Below are positions 6,689-8,372 of a stretch of 8,372 bases of DNA, piece by piece. The stretch is from NCBI GenBank assembly GCA_050292445.1, contig JBNKLQ010000259.1, positions 1 through 8,372 of the forward strand, given 5' to 3'. How positions within the stretch are numbered: the stretch's first letter is position 1; the number at the start of each line of letters is the position of its first letter. Both the position numbers and the translations under genes were made by a program. Below the pieces are notes generated by a model. It searched no databases and was not told the origin of the DNA. It saw only the letters and a program-made list of their open reading frames with translations. This DNA is from Leptofilum sp050292445 (lineage in GTDB: Bacteria > Chloroflexota > Anaerolineae > Promineifilales > Promineifilaceae).

Positions 6689-7507
6689 ATGAAACGGTGG
6701 ATTTGGCTTCTGATATTGCTAACGGCCGTTGCCTGCAACAGTGAACCAGCCCCTCCTCCAACCTTGCCGGTCAACAGCTCACCGACGTTATTGCAAATTG
6801 GCGTCACCAGCAGCGCCAGCACCATCATTCCGCTGTTGGAAACAGCTTACGCAGAAGAAAATCCCCAAGTTGATTTGCAATTTGTGGTGGCCAACAGCAC
6901 GGCACTGATTGATGATTTAAACAATGGCCTGCTAGATGCCATCCTGCTGCACCACATCCCGGAAGGCAATAACCGTTATTTCAATCCGGTTGCCTTGGAT
7001 GGCCTGGTGCTCATCATTCCCCTAGACAATCCTGTACAGGGTTTGACCAGTGCAGACGTGCAGGCGATTTTTAACGGCCGTCTCACCAATTGGCAATCAG
7101 TCGGCGGTCCAGATCGAGAAATAGTTCTGTTAAGTCGAGAACAAGGCTCCGGGCTGCGCACCTTGCTGCGGCAGCAACTCATGGCGGAACAGCGCATCAG
7201 CCCCAACGCCCTGCTGCAAACAGGCAACGAGGCGATGTTAACGGCCGTTGCCAACAATCCTGCCGCCATAGGTTACAGCAGCCTGAGCAGCGCCAGCCAA
7301 ACCGCCACGGTGAAGATGTTAGAGATAGACGGCCGTTCCGCCACCCCCACAACCACCGCCGAGCAAACCTATCCACTCACCACCCCGCTCTACTTCCTTG
7401 CCGCTACAGAAAGCGAACCAACCGCCGAGCTGCGCGCCTTTCTGGCCTGGCTGCAATCGGATGCGGGGCAAGGGGTGGTTGAGGCTGTGTACGGCCGTGT
7501 TCGCTAA
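6689..7507 (+). CDS. Phosphate-binding-protein-like (PstS/PBP-like) lipoprotein
   Basis: A 272-aa extracytoplasmic solute-binding protein. Basic MKRW, a hydrophobic stretch and AVAC (C16) form a type II signal peptide; the -3 residue is Ala, not the usual Leu. The body resembles the PstS-like PBP family: an early TSSAS segment, VQAIFNGRLTNWQSVGG, the anion-binding SREQGSGLRTLL loop, and NPAAIGYSSL. This points to phosphate or a similar oxyanion. ATG at 6689 is chosen over the adjacent TTG (6686), with GGCGG overlapping the end of uppP as ribosome site. No pstC, pstA, pstB or phoU follows, so it is an orphan receptor. Pairing with a phosphatase suggests, but does not prove, a role in envelope phosphate handling. 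It could instead be a sensor subunit or feed an unlinked transporter. Five ACGGCCGT copies fall in this gene. Confidence 0.8.
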   Translation: MKRWIWLLILLTAVACNSEPAPPPTLPVNSSPTLLQIGVTSSASTIIPLLETAYAEENPQVDLQFVVANSTALIDDLNNGLLDAILLHHIPEGNNRYFNPVALDGLVLIIPLDNPVQGLTSADVQAIFNGRLTNWQSVGGPDREIVLLSREQGSGLRTLLRQQLMAEQRISPNALLQTGNEAMLTAVANNPAAIGYSSLSSASQTATVKMLEIDGRSATPTTTAEQTYPLTTPLYFLAATESEPTAELRAFLAWLQSDAGQGVVEAVYGRVR

Positions 7508-7518
7508 ATATTTTTCAC

Positions 7519-7598
7519 CACGAATCACACGAATGGACGAATAAAACGAATTCTATTTTGGAAATATTCGTCCCATTCGTCTATTCGTCAAATTCGTG
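7519..7598. repeat. Periodic ACGAAT palindromic repeat
   Basis: The left arm (7519-7551) carries ACGAAT at 7520, 7529, 7537 and 7546. The right arm (7566-7598) carries ATTCGT at 7566, 7575, 7583 and 7592. Spacings are 9, 8, 9 in both arms, and arms match at 26 of 33 positions around a 14-nt loop. It starts 12 nt after the lipoprotein stop and may act as a 3' mRNA hairpin. Similar CACGAAT-rich repeats occur scattered in other environmental bacterial genomes (recollection, not checked). Confidence 0.75.
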
Positions 7599-7619
7599 AT
7601 TGCTTTCCCCTTTTCCCCA

Positions 7620-7648
7620 TAGACAGAAACCAGAAGCAAATCTATAAT
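7620..7648 (+). promoter_or_regulatory. Strong sigma-70-type promoter in the gene-free region
   Basis: TAGACA (7620-7625, five of six) is followed after exactly 17 nt by a perfect TATAAT (7643-7648). The expected start is near 7655. It lies more than 100 bp after the lipoprotein gene and over 300 bp before rocD, so it drives either a small RNA or a long rocD leader. Confidence 0.65.
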
Positions 7649-7654
7649 GGAGCC

Positions 7655-7763
7655 AGAAAACAACATAGTTTTTGTGAAAAGATGATGGCACGCTCTCCAC
7701 AGTGTGTTGTCTGAGCAAAGCCTGATGACCGGACAATGGTTCGATTAGATCAGGCTTTTTTTT
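7655..7763 (+). ncRNA. Predicted ~110-nt small RNA or attenuated rocD leader
   Basis: Bounded by the promoter at 7620-7648 and the terminator at 7717-7763. Two overlapping pairings are possible. GUUGUCUG (7706-7713) can pair with CGGACAAU (7730-7737), eight pairs with two wobbles, and AAAGCCUGAU (7717-7726) pairs with AUCAGGCUUU (7749-7758). Together they have the order of an H-type pseudoknot, or they are alternatives. A tiny ORF (7682-7714, MMARSPQCVV) lies inside and its end overlaps the first pairing, which allows a leader-peptide model, but it has no clear ribosome site. I do not recognise a known riboswitch or sRNA family. The RNA could act in trans or control rocD, about 195 nt further on. 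Confidence 0.4.
7717..7763 (+). terminator. Rho-independent terminator in front of rocD
   Basis: AAAGCCTGAT (7717-7726) and ATCAGGCTTT (7749-7758) form a 10-bp perfect stem around a 22-nt loop, followed by a T8 tract (7756-7763). Oriented to stop transcription from the 7620-7648 promoter, or read-through from the lipoprotein gene, before rocD. Confidence 0.85.
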
Positions 7764-7796
7764 ATCAAAACCAAAGTCTTGGTCGCTTAAAAAATC

Positions 7797-7887
7797 TTGA
7801 CGCAAAGGTGCGAAGATGCAAAGAGTGGCTGGCAAAAGTTTAAATCTTTCCTTTGCACCTTTTTAATTCTTTGCGTTCTTGGCGTCA
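7797..7887. repeat. GCAAAG-type imperfect palindromic repeat
   Basis: The left part (7797-7823, with GACGCAAAGGTGCG and GATGCAAAG) is mirrored by CTTTGCACC (7851-7859), CTTTGCG (7869-7875) and GGCGTCA (7881-7887) on the right. The arms are degenerate, but the GACGC...GCGTC ends and internal GCAAAG words pair. It looks like another interspersed repeat of a kind common in environmental genomes. From 7888 to the rocD start I see only a ribosome site and no convincing promoter. Confidence 0.55.
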
Positions 7888-7957
7888 CTCGTTCCTATTT
7901 TGCTACCGAGACTCACATTATTTCCCAAAGACCCATTGGCAAGGAGATTGATTCATT

Positions 7958-8372
7958 ATGAACAGTCAAAAATATATAGAACTCGATGAAACCTACGGCG
8001 CGCACAACTATCATCCGCTGGATGTGGTGATTGAAAAAGCAGAAGGTGCCTGGGTTTATGATGTAGATGGCAAAAAGTATCTGGACTGCCTGGCGGCGTA
8101 TTCGGCCGTCAACCAGGGGCACTGCCATCCGGGCATTTTGGCGGCGGCGGCGGCGCAAATGCACAAGGTCACCCTCACCTCCCGCGCCTTTCGCAACGAC
8201 CAGATGGGCCCATTCCTCAAAGAGCTGTGCGAACTAACCAACTACGAGATGGCGCTGCCCATGAACACGGGAGCTGAAGCGGTGGAAACGGCCGTAAAAG
8301 CCGCCCGCAAGTGGGGGTACGAAGTCAAAAAAGTGCCCCACAATCAGGCTGAAATCATCGTCTGCCAGGGGA
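7958..8372 (+). CDS. rocD: Ornithine aminotransferase, N-terminal part (cut by window end)
   Basis: Class-III PLP aminotransferase that moves the delta-amino group of ornithine to 2-oxoglutarate, giving glutamate semialdehyde in arginine/ornithine-proline interconversion; cytosolic. The first 138 codons are present and open to the window edge. Diagnostic stretches are YGAHNYHPLDVV at the N terminus, the AEGAWVYDVDGKKYLDCL block, YSAVNQGHCHP, TLTSRAFRND, and MNTGAEAVETAVKAARKWGY for cofactor phosphate binding. The PLP lysine lies beyond the edge. ATG at 7958 has a strong AAGGAG at 7941-7946, 11 nt away, slightly long. A run of five GCG codons (8141-8155) encodes five alanines. An upstream promoter plus terminator raise the possibility of attenuation. 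Acetylornithine aminotransferase is a less likely alternative. Confidence 0.9.
   Translation, partial: MNSQKYIELDETYGAHNYHPLDVVIEKAEGAWVYDVDGKKYLDCLAAYSAVNQGHCHPGILAAAAAQMHKVTLTSRAFRNDQMGPFLKELCELTNYEMALPMNTGAEAVETAVKAARKWGYEVKKVPHNQAEIIVCQG

Larger units (their letters stand above)
706..8295. repeat. Dispersed HIP-like palindrome ACGGCCGT, 20 copies
   Basis: Copies start at 706, 1023, 1148, 1293, 2149, 2485, 3228, 3566, 4198, 4643, 4674, 4756, 6071, 6245, 6722, 7074, 7241, 7329, 7491 and 8288. Seven extend to the 10-mer AACGGCCGTT (705, 1292, 4197, 4673, 6070, 6721, 7240). All lie inside coding regions, on genes of both strands. Codon phases give Thr-Ala-Val 11 times, x-Gly-Arg six times and x-Arg-Pro three times. 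Chance expectation in this length is well under one copy. Confidence 0.9.

Noticed and set aside
7090..7482. 130-aa open frame within the lipoprotein gene
   Set aside because: Shifted-frame shadow, extremely rich in Arg, Ala and His, fully inside a well-supported gene.
7655..7763. preQ1 or guanidine riboswitch in the predicted RNA before rocD
   Set aside because: The pseudoknot order and nearby tgt were suggestive, but the conserved loop sequences of these classes are not present.
7581..7835. 84-aa open frame on the minus strand in the gene-free region
   Set aside because: It runs across one palindromic repeat end, the plus-strand promoter and terminator, and part of another repeat; composition is not protein-like and there is no ribosome site.
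8141..8155. Five-unit GCG microsatellite in rocD as a phase-variation tract
   Set aside because: Trinucleotide changes would only alter the alanine count and keep the frame, so no on/off switching is expected.

Overview
The window looks like a chromosomal stretch from a bacterium, most plausibly Chloroflexota (Anaerolineae-like). That assignment is an inference from protein style, from the interspersed repeats between genes and from an unusual dispersed palindrome; no taxonomic marker gene is present. Gene content is housekeeping and metabolic. There is no phage, IS element, CRISPR array, tRNA or rRNA.

Left half (minus strand). Positions 77-1348 encode a plant-type cystathionine gamma-synthase for methionine biosynthesis. 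It is preceded by a complete SAM-I (S-box) riboswitch (1446-1569) and a rho-independent terminator (1391-1423), with a possible promoter at 1623-1651. Upstream of this lies a large soluble hybrid sensor histidine kinase, GAF-PAS-PAS-HisKA-HATPase-receiver (1773-4313). No separate response regulator is in view.

Middle. A divergent intergenic region of about 300 bp (4314-4615) separates the kinase from tgt (4616-5728), the tRNA-guanine transglycosylase of queuosine synthesis. The tgt start codon lies only 8 nt downstream of a perfect TATAAT box and has no Shine-Dalgarno, which suggests a leaderless mRNA.

Right half (plus strand). After a palindromic interspersed repeat (5731-5846) come uppP (5870-6685), undecaprenyl-diphosphate phosphatase, and, 3 nt later, a phosphate-binding-protein-like lipoprotein (6689-7507). 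The latter has no pst transporter genes beside it. A 450-bp gene-free stretch follows. It holds two more imperfect palindromic repeats (7519-7598 and 7797-7887) flanking a good promoter (7620-7648) and a strong terminator (7717-7763). Together these predict a roughly 110-nt small or attenuated leader RNA. The window ends inside an ornithine aminotransferase gene (rocD-like, from 7958).

Across the window the 8-mer palindrome ACGGCCGT occurs 20 times, always inside coding sequence and in all three codon phases. This is a HIP-like signature far above chance. It, the riboswitch switching geometry and the predicted small RNA are the best leads. I do not see a wholly new multi-gene system here.
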